A stretch of 64,000 bases of DNA from Bdellovibrionales bacterium RIFOXYD12_FULL_39_22 (GCA_001770205.1 MEQL01000047.1:80816-144815), one strand, 5' to 3'; shown: positions 49,457-59,101, numbered from the stretch's first letter. Notes: generated by a model from the sequence alone, not told the origin. Made by a program: numbers and translations.

Positions 49457-50809
49457 ATCATTTTTTTTTGCAACTAACTTTCGCAGCGTGGTTTGAGTAA
49501 TACCTAAAATTTGGGATGACTTTCGCAAATCATGATCAAAATATTTATATATTTTGTATGCGTATTTTCTTTTTAGTTCCTCCAATGAGATAATTTCTTC
49601 TTTAACCGTATCCTGCGACATTCTATTTTCAATTAATAGCAATTCATCTTCCTTATCAAAAACTAACTTATTTCCAACAGCAGAGACCATTTTTTTATTT
49701 AAATGGCCAATAAGCTGCCTCACATTGCCTGGCCAGCGGACCTCCTTATAAAAAGAGATTAGAGAAGGAGCAATATGTATTCCATCTTCAACGCTTAATT
49801 TCTGACAAATTGAATCTATAAGTCCTGGCCGTTCTCGCAATGGGGGTAATTTATAGACTACACCAGAGGAAAGTCGATAATAAAAATCCTGACGCATTTT
49901 CTCTTTTTGTACCAAGTGTTGCAAACTTTTTCCGGCCGCAAAAATAAGTCGCACATCAACTTTTGTTGTACTGGCCGCCCCTACTGGCCGAATCTCTTTG
50001 GAATCTAAAAAAAGTAGTAACTTGGTTTGAATAGAATGTGGAAGCGAATCAATCTCATCGAGAAAAAGAGTTCCTCTATTTGCTTCTAAAAATGCCCCTT
50101 CTTTATTTCCCACCGCTCCAGTAAACGCTCCTTTGACATGGCCAAAGAGCTCTGACTCAATTAATCCTTCAGAAAAAGAGGAAAGATTGATATGTACAAA
50201 ACGGCCAGAACGCCCACTTTGTTCATGAATAAGTTTTGCTAACCGACTTTTTCCTGTTCCGGTTTCTCCTTCCAATAAAACATTTATACTTGATTGCACA
50301 ATCTTTTCATTTCCCACTAGAAATTCTTCCTCTCCAGAGGCCTCCGTGATTGCCCCAAAAACAAGACGATTATTATCTATAGTGACAACGTCTCCTCGTT
50401 CCAAAAAAGCTTCAAAACACAAACTGCCATTTAGTTTGAAGGCGCGCTGGCCCAATGCTCGTAGTATATAGCGCGCACTTTTATCATTCCTCTCTTTACC
50501 GGCAAAATGGCATAATATAATTTCATATCTACAAGATTGCTCATTGTCTGCGAGATCAACAATAGATGGTAGTTGAATATTTATAGAATCCACCAAGCAC
50601 TCATATGCTTTTTGGCCTGTCAATAAATAACGAGAACGATTAAGTACAAGTATACGCTTACGTCCATAAATAGGATAAATGACTAATTGATCTTTCTGAC
50701 GTAATCCGCTTTCTGCCAACAGCGCAAATTCAATTTCCTCTAATTGGCGTGGCAAAGCAACTGATTCACTCTCTTGAGGAAGATCGCTTACTAGTTTTAA
50801 ACATTCCAT
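49400..50809 (-). CDS. Sigma-54-dependent transcriptional activator with FHA-like N-terminus
   Basis: The 469-aa enhancer-binding protein has Walker A GETGTGKS (181-188), the sigma-54-contacting GAFTGA (227-232), Walker B LFLDEID (248-254) and a Fis-type HTH at the C-terminus (SSQILGITQTTLRKL). The N-terminal ~165 residues end in a pattern like an FHA domain (KLNGSLCFEAFLERGDVVTI), not a response-regulator receiver, so it may respond to a phosphorylated partner. It ends in a 57-bp tail overlap with the FliL-like gene and is divergent from engB. Confidence 0.9.
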   Translation of the reverse strand: MECLKLVSDLPQESESVALPRQLEEIEFALLAESGLRQKDQLVIYPIYGRKRILVLNRSRYLLTGQKAYECLVDSINIQLPSIVDLADNEQSCRYEIILCHFAGKERNDKSARYILRALGQRAFKLNGSLCFEAFLERGDVVTIDNNRLVFGAITEASGEEEFLVGNEKIVQSSINVLLEGETGTGKSRLAKLIHEQSGRSGRFVHINLSSFSEGLIESELFGHVKGAFTGAVGNKEGAFLEANRGTLFLDEIDSLPHSIQTKLLLFLDSKEIRPVGAASTTKVDVRLIFAAGKSLQHLVQKEKMRQDFYYRLSSGVVYKLPPLRERPGLIDSICQKLSVEDGIHIAPSLISFYKEVRWPGNVRQLIGHLNKKMVSAVGNKLVFDKEDELLLIENRMSQDTVKEEIISLEELKRKYAYKIYKYFDHDLRKSSQILGITQTTLRKLVAKKNDLGRNNIIEKDIFNKTLNS

Positions 50810-50955
50810 AAATTCTCCTTGTAGTTGTTTTTTTACACATCTTTAGCTACTACAATTTATATGCCGCTATTTTGAAGAAACTCTTATCCAATCTGATAAA
50901 AAAAGAGAGACAAAAGTTGCCTTTTTGTACCAACTGCGAGATAGATGGCCTCACT

Positions 50956-51603
50956 ATGCAATACGAAATTATCAAAACCGCTACAACCTTTTTAATGGGA
51001 ATTGCCTCCGCGGAGCAACTAATGGGGTGGGCCCTGGCCAATCCTAAAGTCTCCGGAGTTTGTTTTGCTGGCCGATCTAATGTAGGAAAATCCAGTCTCA
51101 TCAACGCAGTATTTGGGCGGGCCAACGCTCGCGTCTCCAATACTCCTGGCCGCACACGTGAAATAAATATTTTCAGCTTTGAACTTTTTGATAAAGAGAA
51201 AGCAAAAAAAATTGATAACAAGTTTTTACTTTTCGATCTCCCTGGCTATGGCTTTGCCAAGGCATCCAAAGAGCAATCTCGTATTTGGAATCAAATGATG
51301 GCCACTTTTTTTGAATTGATGGAGAACAAGATCAAAGTCATTAATCTACAAGATGCTCGTCACCCACTGCAAAAGGCCGATTTAGATTTTATAAATTTTA
51401 TTGGCCAATATCGCTATCAGGGTGAAGTGGTTTTAAATAAAGTCGATAAAATAAAAACACAAGCAGAAAAAGTCATTCTGGCCAAAGAGCAAAGTAAGCT
51501 CAAGTCACTAGCTCACTGGGACAGCAAAATAATCCTGGCATCTGCCACTAAAAACCTTGCCATAAATGAGATAGTTGAATCAATAACTGATTTTTTAATC
51601 TAA
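50956..51603 (+). CDS. engB: Ribosome biogenesis GTPase EngB (YsxC/YihA)
   Basis: EngB is a TrmE-Era-like GTPase needed for 50S maturation. From the ATG at 50956 the product is 215 aa with G1 GRSNVGKSSLIN, the switch-I region NTPGRTREINIF, G3 DLPGYGFAKAS and G4 LNKVDK. An in-frame ATG at 50872 would add 28 residues unlike the family. It is divergent from the sigma-54 activator gene and borders the island that begins near 51.6 kb. Confidence 0.93.
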   Translation: MQYEIIKTATTFLMGIASAEQLMGWALANPKVSGVCFAGRSNVGKSSLINAVFGRANARVSNTPGRTREINIFSFELFDKEKAKKIDNKFLLFDLPGYGFAKASKEQSRIWNQMMATFFELMENKIKVINLQDARHPLQKADLDFINFIGQYRYQGEVVLNKVDKIKTQAEKVILAKEQSKLKSLAHWDSKIILASATKNLAINEIVESITDFLI

Positions 51604-51806
51604 TCGCGCGAAGTAACGGGCCGCTAGTTAATCTTGAAGGTAATTACTTTTATTACGCCGCAGGCCGATCATAATCTTCCTGTTAGTACAAAGGCCCTTC
51701 GTCTCCCCCACTCTTTTATAGAGAAATCTGGAAAGGTTTCTTAACCGCTAGTCCGTTTTTGAGGGGGAAGATCATTTCAACATTGTTCATAAAGCGTAAT
51801 GGTTTT

Positions 51807-54800
51807 TTATGGGAGCTTTTCAACATACCAATCATAGCTCCATCCATCAAAGCGTTGTCCGCCGGCATAGATAATATCATTAATTGGATCATGGGTAAGA
51901 CTTGTTGCTTCAGAAAATCTATATGGTAAACTACTTTGGACGTCATAGTCTCGAATAGTGCTCCAATATTGTCCATTCCACTTTCTGACTACCCAATGGG
52001 TTAAATCCGATGCATTTATGCCAACCCCTGCCACATAGATGTTTCCTGAATTATCTTGAGTTATGGCGTTTGCTGTAGAATTCTTTGTTTGGATTAATTG
52101 GTAGTCATCAACGGTTGCCCAGGTTGATCCATCCCATTTTCTTGTAATCCAATGGTTGTAGTTGGATAAGTCAGTTGCATATCCAACTGCGTATATATTA
52201 TTTACTCCCATCACAAGAAGTGCATGTGGTATTGATGATTTTGTTGTTTCAAGTTGATAATCGTCAACATTTGTCCATATTGAACCATCCCACTTCTGAA
52301 CTATCCAATGGAAATAATTTGAAGCATCCCTTGCATATCCGGCAGCATACAGGTTTCCAGACCCATCAAATGCTAGTGCCGTTGCATAGGCAGGTTTTGT
52401 GGCCACAGTTTGATAGTCTTGTATTGTGCTCCATACCGACCCATTCCATTTCCTAACGATCCAATGGATGTAACCTGATGAGTCAGATCCATTTCCTCCA
52501 ACATAGATGTTTCCGGATCCATCTTGGACAATACTATCTGGGATGGATGTTTTAGTCGCTACAAGCTGATAGTTGTCAACAGTTGCCCAGGCCGAACCGT
52601 CCCATTTTCTCACTATCCAGTGGTAATAGTTAGAGGCATCTCTGGCTGAGCCCGCCACGTATACATTCCCAGATCCACCGTAAGTTACCGCCCTTGCCCT
52701 AGCTTCTTTAGTTGCGGCAAGTTGATAGCTATCAATGGTAGTCCAGGATGAACCATCCCATTTTCTTGTAGTCCAATAATCATAACTATAATAATCCTTC
52801 AAGTATCCTGAGGCATAAATATTTTCAGATTCATCCTGTACTAGGGCGCTAACTGTAGCAAATTTATGTCCGGCCCCCTGATAGTTATCAATAATAGTCC
52901 AAATTGCTCCATCCCACTCCTTTACGATCCAGGTCTGGCCAACTGTTTGCTCAGCTGCGCCAGCGGAATATAGTTTACCACTGGTATCGGCGAAGACGGA
53001 ATATCCAAATGCGCTGGTATCAATAGTTTGCTGATAGTCATCAATGGTGCTCCAGGAAAGGCCATTCCATTTTCTGGTAATCCAATGTTGATAGTTTGAA
53101 GCATCAATTGCACAACCAGTGGTGTATATGTTGCCATCAAGATCACGAGTGATAGAATTTCCATATGCTAATTTTGTTGCTACCAGTTGATAGTCATCAA
53201 TGGTTGTCCATGTTGATCCGTCCCACTTCCTTGTAATTAGGTGAGTAATACCCGTTCCGTCAATAGCACCACCCGTTACATAAATATCTGTTTCCCCATC
53301 TTGGGCCAGAGCACCTCCCGAGGCAGCTTTTGTTGCGGCAAGTTGGTAGTCGTCAACGGTGGTCCATGTTGTTCCATTCCACTTTCTGGTAATCCAGTGT
53401 AGATAATTTGATCCATCTCTGGCACCTCCTGATACATAAACATTTCCCGATTGATCAACGATGAGTGCGTTGCCGAAAGCATCTTTTGTTGCAACGTACT
53501 GGTAATCATCAATAATGGTCCATGATGACCCGTCCCATTTTTTCACTATTAAGTGAGAATAGTATGATGAGTCCGTTGCATATCCGGTAGCGAAAATATT
53601 CCCAGATCCATCACTTGCAACATTCGTTGCATAGGCAGGTCGATCCGTTGCCAATTGGTAATTGTCCAACGTCACCCATGATGATCCATCCCACTTCCTT
53701 ATAATCCAGCGAGGGAACATTGGGTCTGTTGCATTTCCCGCCACATAGATATAGTTGTCACTATCGACCGTAATTGATTCAGCGTGGGCGATAGAAAGAC
53801 CGTTGTATGTATAGTCATCAATAGTCTCCCACAATACACCATTCCATTTTCTAACAAGCCAATGCGGAAAACCGATGCCGTCATTACCATCTCCGGCAAC
53901 GTAAATATTTCCAAGACTGTCCTTCGTTATTGCCCTGGCATTAAAATCGAGTCCAATATCAATTCCCGTACTATCTGATTCTATAAACTCTTTGGTAGTA
54001 ATGGATATACTGTCAAAATATCCTTCACCGTCGGTGGCGCGTATCGTGGCAATATTGGCAGCAAGTGGAGCAATGTAGTCTCCTGAGGCTGAATCAATTG
54101 AGCCAGCGCCACTGGTGATTGACCAAGTATAGGCGGGAAAACCGTTCGTAGCGCTGAATTGATATTTCTCACTGGTTGCGAGTGTTTTTGAAGAGGTTGT
54201 TGCTGCGATCACAAATGCTATATTTATTGTGGCAGAGGCCTGCGTTCCTATGTCATCGGTTGCATACACTACAACGCTGCCGGCATCGTTGGGTGCTGTA
54301 TATTCTCCGGTAGTAGAATTGATGGTCCCGGTTGCGCTCGATAGTGCATAAATTATCGGAGAATACCCTCCTGTCACTGAAAAAGTTTGAGAATCAAGTG
54401 GCAATAAGTTGGCAGAAGATGGAGTAAGTGATAGCTCCTCTGCATGTGTTAGCCAGCTAGTGGTGGAGACAGTCGATAGGTTTCCAAGAAGGTCTACCCC
54501 CCTTAGATTAAAGTAGTAGGTTGTTTCTGGAGTCAAACTAAGGGCAGTCGCAGTTACTGATGTCGATATTCCGGCAGTGGACCAGTCAATTACGGACGTT
54601 CCTCCACTGGAAGTTCCAATGGAGTATTCATAGTGATCAAAACCAACTCCTGCGTCAATTGCCCCCCCCGACCAGCTAATTATTGGTGACTGGTGGACTC
54701 TATTAAATGTGGAAGATTCAGGGGATAGAATATCAATTGGAGTAGGTCCATTGCTGTCGTGCTGGAAGGAGGCAATATTTTGGCAGACAGATGGATTCCC

Positions 54801-55202
54801 AAGCACGTCATATGCTCGCACATATATTTGAGAGGTTGTATTTGCGGTGAGGGTTATGGTTATTCCATCGCTCTCCCATTCATCCTTAGTTCCGCGGCCT
54901 ACCTCGTTGGTTGAACAGGCCGAAGAGGTAAAAAGTTTAATGGTAAGCGTGTCGGCAGTTGCCAGTCCATCGAGAGTAGGAGTTGTTGAGGTTTTTGATG
55001 GGCTGACAGGTGAGATGTTCAACAGAGTCGGTGGAGAAGCCGGCCCGATTGGAAGGGATGGTGTCGGCGAGCTGATAGAGATGTCTGTAATTACCTTTTT
55101 TGAATGAGAGGTTATTCCTGCCCTGCCACAACCTGCGGAGATGATCAAAATGGTCACGCTAAAGATTATGGGCAGGAAAGTTTTTTTAGTCAGGCCGATC
55201 AT
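51807..55202 (-). CDS. Giant lipoprotein: Ig/FN3-like domains and 14 propeller-like repeats
   Basis: The frame covers at least 1131 residues. A lipoprotein signal ends LIISAGC. Next come a short Pro/Ser/Thr-rich stretch, a bacterial Ig-like and an FN3-like domain (GFDHYEYSIGTSSGG...ETTYYFNLRGVDLLGNLS), two further Ig-like units, then about 14 repeats of 52 residues to the end. The repeat core is GNIYVAGYATD, then HWIVRKWDGSSW and TIDDYQL. Fourteen units could form two seven-bladed beta-propellers. It is probably a cell-surface or outer-membrane-anchored protein. Starts at 55259 (TTG) and 55244 (ATG) are also possible, and none has a Shine-Dalgarno. GGCC is about five-fold rarer than in prpD, suggesting acquisition. 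Confidence 0.8.
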   Translation of the reverse strand: MIGLTKKTFLPIIFSVTILIISAGCGRAGITSHSKKVITDISISSPTPSLPIGPASPPTLLNISPVSPSKTSTTPTLDGLATADTLTIKLFTSSACSTNEVGRGTKDEWESDGITITLTANTTSQIYVRAYDVLGNPSVCQNIASFQHDSNGPTPIDILSPESSTFNRVHQSPIISWSGGAIDAGVGFDHYEYSIGTSSGGTSVIDWSTAGISTSVTATALSLTPETTYYFNLRGVDLLGNLSTVSTTSWLTHAEELSLTPSSANLLPLDSQTFSVTGGYSPIIYALSSATGTINSTTGEYTAPNDAGSVVVYATDDIGTQASATINIAFVIAATTSSKTLATSEKYQFSATNGFPAYTWSITSGAGSIDSASGDYIAPLAANIATIRATDGEGYFDSISITTKEFIESDSTGIDIGLDFNARAITKDSLGNIYVAGDGNDGIGFPHWLVRKWNGVLWETIDDYTYNGLSIAHAESITVDSDNYIYVAGNATDPMFPRWIIRKWDGSSWVTLDNYQLATDRPAYATNVASDGSGNIFATGYATDSSYYSHLIVKKWDGSSWTIIDDYQYVATKDAFGNALIVDQSGNVYVSGGARDGSNYLHWITRKWNGTTWTTVDDYQLAATKAASGGALAQDGETDIYVTGGAIDGTGITHLITRKWDGSTWTTIDDYQLVATKLAYGNSITRDLDGNIYTTGCAIDASNYQHWITRKWNGLSWSTIDDYQQTIDTSAFGYSVFADTSGKLYSAGAAEQTVGQTWIVKEWDGAIWTIIDNYQGAGHKFATVSALVQDESENIYASGYLKDYYSYDYWTTRKWDGSSWTTIDSYQLAATKEARARAVTYGGSGNVYVAGSARDASNYYHWIVRKWDGSAWATVDNYQLVATKTSIPDSIVQDGSGNIYVGGNGSDSSGYIHWIVRKWNGSVWSTIQDYQTVATKPAYATALAFDGSGNLYAAGYARDASNYFHWIVQKWDGSIWTNVDDYQLETTKSSIPHALLVMGVNNIYAVGYATDLSNYNHWITRKWDGSTWATVDDYQLIQTKNSTANAITQDNSGNIYVAGVGINASDLTHWVVRKWNGQYWSTIRDYDVQSSLPYRFSEATSLTHDPINDIIYAGGQRFDGWSYDWYVEKLP
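51820..53935 (-). repeat. About 14 tandem 156-bp coding repeats
   Basis: Reading the giant lipoprotein gene shows a 52-codon unit repeated 13 full times plus one partial copy. Each unit carries the ATCCAATG...ATCCCATTT-type stretches visible on the plus strand about every 156 bp. Copies differ by many substitutions, so the array is old or diversified and not a recent expansion. Confidence 0.85.
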
Positions 55203-55485
55203 ATTGAACATATTATACATCGTTAATATGTTAGAAAGTAACATTTTATTGAGAAGCAATATTGACCAAGTGGGTTTGCGATATTAAACACTTGGATTGG
55301 AGATTTTTTTATCTTTGCATTTTAGGAAAAAATTGATGACACCATCTGTGGGGGAGGGGCAGTTTTTCTGCCAATTATTTGTGGCAGCATCGAAATTTTT
55401 ATCATCCTGAAAATGCGTTGATATCTCGCTGTTTCGATATTAGCATCACTATAGGTTGCTGGTTGAGATTTTTTAGAGGTTTTAT

Positions 55486-56532
55486 TTGACAAGAGTTAAT
55501 TTTTTTTTGGGATTTTTTGGGTTATTGTTTTTATTTTGTGGTCACTCTTATGGCGCAAAATTTTTTAAAATAGAATATACGGCCACAACGGAAGATGAAA
55601 GTCTTGAGGCAATTGTTAATCAGTTTACTTCCGAAAAAAATAGCGAATTTAAAAATAGAATCATTCTTGATACAATAGAAAGGAACGGCAATATCTCTGA
55701 TTGGAAGAAAATACCCATCAACTCAACACTTATGATTTTTATCTCAGAAGAGATGATGGCAAACAGGCAATTGAAAGATTTTATTGCACAGGAAGAAAAA
55801 AAGAGAAAAAAACAGGAAAGGCTGAATAGGAAGAAGTTGGAATTGTTAAAAAATAATTTTTTAACGTTGGATCGCAAGGTTTTTCGACAACAACTATTTA
55901 GCGGATATTTTTTTAGAAAGATAAGAGATGTTAGCGGAATCTATACCGTAAATTCAAATTTTGTTCCTGTTATAAATCTAGGCTATGAGGCAGGATATTT
56001 ACATAAATTAAATAGATGGAAAGTTGATAGTTTATTTTACCACATAATTGTTAATTTTCGAGAATCCGGCAGCAACAGTGGTCTAGCAATCCCGTTGGCA
56101 TATTCCTTGAGATTGGAGGCTGTCTATCAAGATATTTGTTGCGGATTATCGCCCTATTTCCCATTAGAGTATGCTGTTTTTCCAGATATCTTTGAAGACG
56201 ATAATGGTTTCGCTGTAAGAGTAACCAAGAATCTTTCATCTGGAATTGGAATGTTGTATCAATACTATTTCAGATCAATGAAAGTTGCAGTTTCGGTTGA
56301 TTATTTGGCAGATATCTCTTCATCTTCAAGAGCAGGAGATGCAGAGATTGAAGGCGGGCTTCTTGGAAGTCAGTTTTCCTTAAAGATTAAATTTTTTTAT
56401 GCACGTAATATTAGTTTCGTTGATTCATGGTTTGCGGAGGGTATCTATACCGAAACCTCTCACTCCAACAAATTGAATGACATTGAAGTTTTAGGCAGCA
56501 GCTACTCAACTAATTTGGGATTAACCTTTTAA
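55486..56532 (+). CDS. Envelope protein with LysM-like N-terminus and barrel-like C-terminus
   Basis: The 348-aa product starts at a TTG with AGAGG 6-7 nt upstream and a signal peptide (about 1-23, ending SYGA). Residues ~28-85 follow a degenerate LysM pattern (TTEDESLEAIVNQF ... WKKIPINSTLMIFI). A charged coiled-coil-like stretch (QEEKKRKKQERLNRKKLELLK) follows, then a strand-rich domain from about 130 to the C-terminal Phe (STNLGLTF), as in outer-membrane barrels. It may bridge peptidoglycan and outer membrane, which is inferred. GGCC occurs once in 1 kb, as in the neighbouring giant gene and unlike the rest. It is divergent from that gene across about 225-285 bp. Confidence 0.65.
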   Translation: MTRVNFFLGFFGLLFLFCGHSYGAKFFKIEYTATTEDESLEAIVNQFTSEKNSEFKNRIILDTIERNGNISDWKKIPINSTLMIFISEEMMANRQLKDFIAQEEKKRKKQERLNRKKLELLKNNFLTLDRKVFRQQLFSGYFFRKIRDVSGIYTVNSNFVPVINLGYEAGYLHKLNRWKVDSLFYHIIVNFRESGSNSGLAIPLAYSLRLEAVYQDICCGLSPYFPLEYAVFPDIFEDDNGFAVRVTKNLSSGIGMLYQYYFRSMKVAVSVDYLADISSSSRAGDAEIEGGLLGSQFSLKIKFFYARNISFVDSWFAEGIYTETSHSNKLNDIEVLGSSYSTNLGLTF

Positions 56533-56750
56533 AAGGGCTCTGTTTAAGAAGGCCGAGATACTGACATATTGCTTACTGCGAGCATCTTCTAAAACTTCCA
56601 CTCGATATTCCTTAACCTGATAAGAAAGATTAATATCAAAAACAATCGACCAACATCTATTTAGGGCCTATTCTGAAAAAATATTTCTTCGAGCTCTACT
56701 TTTACTTTTCCAGGACAAGTAGCTTTCTCAAATAATACCAATTATGTAAA
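56521..56750 (-). pseudogene. Gene remnant, family unknown
   Basis: On the minus strand, 56671-56521 reads as 51 protein-like codons (SIVFDINLSYQVKEYRVEV then LEDARSKQYVSISAFLNRALL) with no start codon and an in-frame stop upstream. Just upstream, in another frame, CPGKVKVELEEIFF is also protein-like. Together they look like a decayed, frameshifted 3' end of a gene. I cannot name the family. It overlaps the end of the convergent envelope gene slightly. The rest of the gap to 56947 holds a 51-codon start-less plus-strand frame (56752-56904) and nothing else I can support. Confidence 0.3.
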
Positions 56751-56947
56751 ATAAAAGTGGGTCGAATCAATTAAGTTTGCTAAGTTTTCAGAATGAAAAT
56801 TTAAAAGACTTAGGAAAAAAAATTCAAGATTATGACTTTAAAGCAGAATACAAGCGAGAAGAAAATAAAATATTTATCCTGGCCAATTGCTGCTTTGCTG
56901 CCTAATAAGTTGACAGACGACAGTCTAATTGCTGCATGTTGCAGTTC

Positions 56948-58840
56948 TCAGAAAAGGTATAACGTACCTGTACTGCCTGTACTGGAGTATTCAGGAACAA
57001 TTTTCATTAATTTTTCACGTATTTCATTGAAAGTTAAATTTTGATTTTCATCTTGAGAAGCGTTGATTAGCTTGATAACTAGATCTATGGTGGACTGTTC
57101 AACATTTCGGGCCTTGGCCATGCGAACCATTGGATGACTGGTTGGAAGATTTCCTTCGGTTTCAAAGAGAACTTCTTCGTAGAGTTTTTCTCCTGGCCGC
57201 AACCCCGTAAATTCAATCTTAATATCTTTACCCTCTTCAAGGCCATTAAGAGAGATGAGTTGGCGCGCAAGGTCTAATATTTTTATAGGACTTCCCATAT
57301 CCAAGACAAAAAGTTCTCCGCCTCTACCAATAGCACCCGCCTGCAGAATCAATTGAGAGGCCTCTGGAATAGACATGAAGAAGCGATTAATTTCAGGATG
57401 CGTGATCGTAACGGGGCCACCTTTTTGAATTTGCTTTTGAAAAAGTGGAATCACACTGCCGCTGCTGCCCATAACGTTACCAAAGCGTACTGTCATGAAT
57501 TTGGTAAAAGTTGATTGTGCTTGATTATATTGACATATAATTTCAGCGGCCCGCTTCGTCGCTCCCATAATGTTAGTAGGATTTACGGCCTTGTCAGTGG
57601 AAACCATTACAAAACGACTGACTTTATATTTAATAGCTGCTTCAACTAAAATCTTAGTTCCTTTTATATTAGTGATGACGGCCTGAATTGGATTTCGCTC
57701 CATTATAGGAACATGTTTATAGGCGGCCGCATGCAAAACAACTTGTGGTGATTTTTGTAAGAAGAGCTGGCCAACTAGTATTTCATCACGCACATCGCCA
57801 ATAATCGGGGTGAGATTGAGATTGGGAAACTTCTCCAATAAATTTTGCTCAAGTGAGTAGAGATTAAATTCTGAAATTTCAAAAACAACTAATTCCTTGG
57901 GGCCAAATTTGGCAATCTGATTGCAAAGCTCTGAACCAATAGATCCTCCTGCACCCGTTACTAAAATAACTTTATCGCGAATCATTGTTTCGATAGAAGT
58001 CGAATCAAGATTGATACTTTTTCTTCCCACCAAATCTTCCAGGTCCACACTCTTAAAAGAAGTAACATCAATCTTGCCAGATAGCATATCAGATACCCTG
58101 GGAAGAATTTTTATTGGAGCATGGACTTCTCGACAAAGATTGATGATGGCCCGCAAACGCTCACTAGCGATATTAGGAATTGCTACGAAAATTTTATGGA
58201 CTCCATATTTTTCACAGACCGTGGGGATTTTTTCAATATCTCCGGCCACTGGCACTTGATGAATCTGTTTGTTGTGTAAGTTAGAATCATCATCAACAAA
58301 TGCCACTACCCGAAGATTAAGCTGTGGATTACTACGAATATTGCGTAAAAATTGCTCGCCGGCCACTCCGGCCCCAACAATCAAAATATTGCGCATTTCC
58401 GTATTGTTTTTTTTTATAACGTTATAGTCTCGAAATATTCGATACGCAAAGCGGCCGCCACCGAGCAAAATTACCAGCAACAACCAGTCAATAACCAAAA
58501 CAGATCGCGGAATATTTTCTAATCTGGTTAAGAAAAATAAAATGGCAAATGATCCCAGTGTTGCCAACATACTTCCTCTAATTACACGCAACAGATCGTT
58601 GGTACTGGAATAGCGCCAAAGGCCCTTATAAAAAGAGTTTTGCAAAAAGATAATGGACTGAATAGTGGCCATTATGGCCGAAAGCTCTAAAAGTCTAGCT
58701 GCTGACATGGTGGGAATGTTAAAACTGCTATAGCGTAGGCCCATTGCCAAATAAAAAGCTAGACCGGCCATGAAGAGATCGTAGACAATTGCAACTGTCG
58801 TTTTTTGCCAATCCCTTAGGTTATCGAGGTATTTAATCAT
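56948..58840 (-). CDS. CapD/PglF-type nucleotide-sugar 4,6-dehydratase
   Basis: The 630-aa protein has four N-terminal membrane spans (about 15-130), a CoA-binding-like Rossmann domain (NILIVGAGVAGEQ at 151-163), and a SDR/epimerase domain with VTGAGGSIGSE near 294-304 and STDKAVNPTNIMGATKRAAE near 435. This is the layout of UDP-GlcNAc 4,6-dehydratases such as PglF, WbpM and CapD, which make precursors of bacillosamine and other surface sugars. A C-terminal SSTGSTGTLY-type tail is short. With ugd it points to an envelope polysaccharide. It sits at the border of the low-GGCC island and has normal GGCC frequency itself. Confidence 0.92.
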   Translation of the reverse strand: MIKYLDNLRDWQKTTVAIVYDLFMAGLAFYLAMGLRYSSFNIPTMSAARLLELSAIMATIQSIIFLQNSFYKGLWRYSSTNDLLRVIRGSMLATLGSFAILFFLTRLENIPRSVLVIDWLLLVILLGGGRFAYRIFRDYNVIKKNNTEMRNILIVGAGVAGEQFLRNIRSNPQLNLRVVAFVDDDSNLHNKQIHQVPVAGDIEKIPTVCEKYGVHKIFVAIPNIASERLRAIINLCREVHAPIKILPRVSDMLSGKIDVTSFKSVDLEDLVGRKSINLDSTSIETMIRDKVILVTGAGGSIGSELCNQIAKFGPKELVVFEISEFNLYSLEQNLLEKFPNLNLTPIIGDVRDEILVGQLFLQKSPQVVLHAAAYKHVPIMERNPIQAVITNIKGTKILVEAAIKYKVSRFVMVSTDKAVNPTNIMGATKRAAEIICQYNQAQSTFTKFMTVRFGNVMGSSGSVIPLFQKQIQKGGPVTITHPEINRFFMSIPEASQLILQAGAIGRGGELFVLDMGSPIKILDLARQLISLNGLEEGKDIKIEFTGLRPGEKLYEEVLFETEGNLPTSHPMVRMAKARNVEQSTIDLVIKLINASQDENQNLTFNEIREKLMKIVPEYSSTGSTGTLYLF

Positions 58841-58867
58841 AGGCCTGTGGTCAAGAACTCAAGAAGT

Positions 58868-58954
58868 TGGTGCCTGAGGGGAGACTTGAACTCCCACGGT
58901 ATCAAATACCGGTGGATTTTGAATCCACTGCGTCTGCCATTTCGCCACCCAGGC
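58868..58954 (-). tRNA. tRNA-Leu (anticodon CAA)
   Basis: Reading the minus strand gives a 7-bp acceptor stem GCCTGGG/CTCAGGC with one G-U, D-loop GGCGAAATGGCAGAC, and an anticodon stem GTGGA/TCCAC around TTCAAAA, which gives anticodon CAA. A long variable arm of class II type follows (GGTATTTGATACC), then T-loop GGGAGTTCAAGTCTCCC, discriminator A and an encoded CCA. It decodes Leu UUG, a codon that is frequent before GCC in this genome. It has its own promoter. Confidence 0.95.
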
Positions 58955-58972
58955 ATGTGAAAATATTGAGAG

Positions 58973-59001
58973 ATATTAGGAGAGTGGAGCGAAACTGTCA
59001 A
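58973..59001 (-). promoter_or_regulatory. Sigma-70 promoter of tRNA-Leu
   Basis: On the minus strand TTGACA (59001-58996) and TAATAT (58978-58973) are 17 bp apart, about 19 bp before the tRNA 5' end. The -35 match is perfect and the -10 match is 5 of 6. This is the strongest promoter I see in the window. Confidence 0.85.
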
Positions 59002-59101
59002 TAATTTACTGGTAAAATGTTCTGGTCGGTCTAAATTTTCCTTGAAGAAAAAATAGCTTCAACACATAATGATGAGGTAATTATTATGCCGAGGGGGTTT
59101 T

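Noticed and set aside
51716..51976. 86-aa minus-strand frame at the end of the giant lipoprotein gene
   Set aside because: Most of it overlaps the real gene in another frame on the same strand.
51820..53935. Regular 156-bp repeats considered as a CRISPR or satellite array
   Set aside because: The repeats are in frame, translate to a regular 52-residue protein unit and have no spacer structure.
56832..57044. 70-aa plus-strand frame
   Set aside because: About half lies antisense to the CapD-type gene end; nothing in it looks like a known protein.
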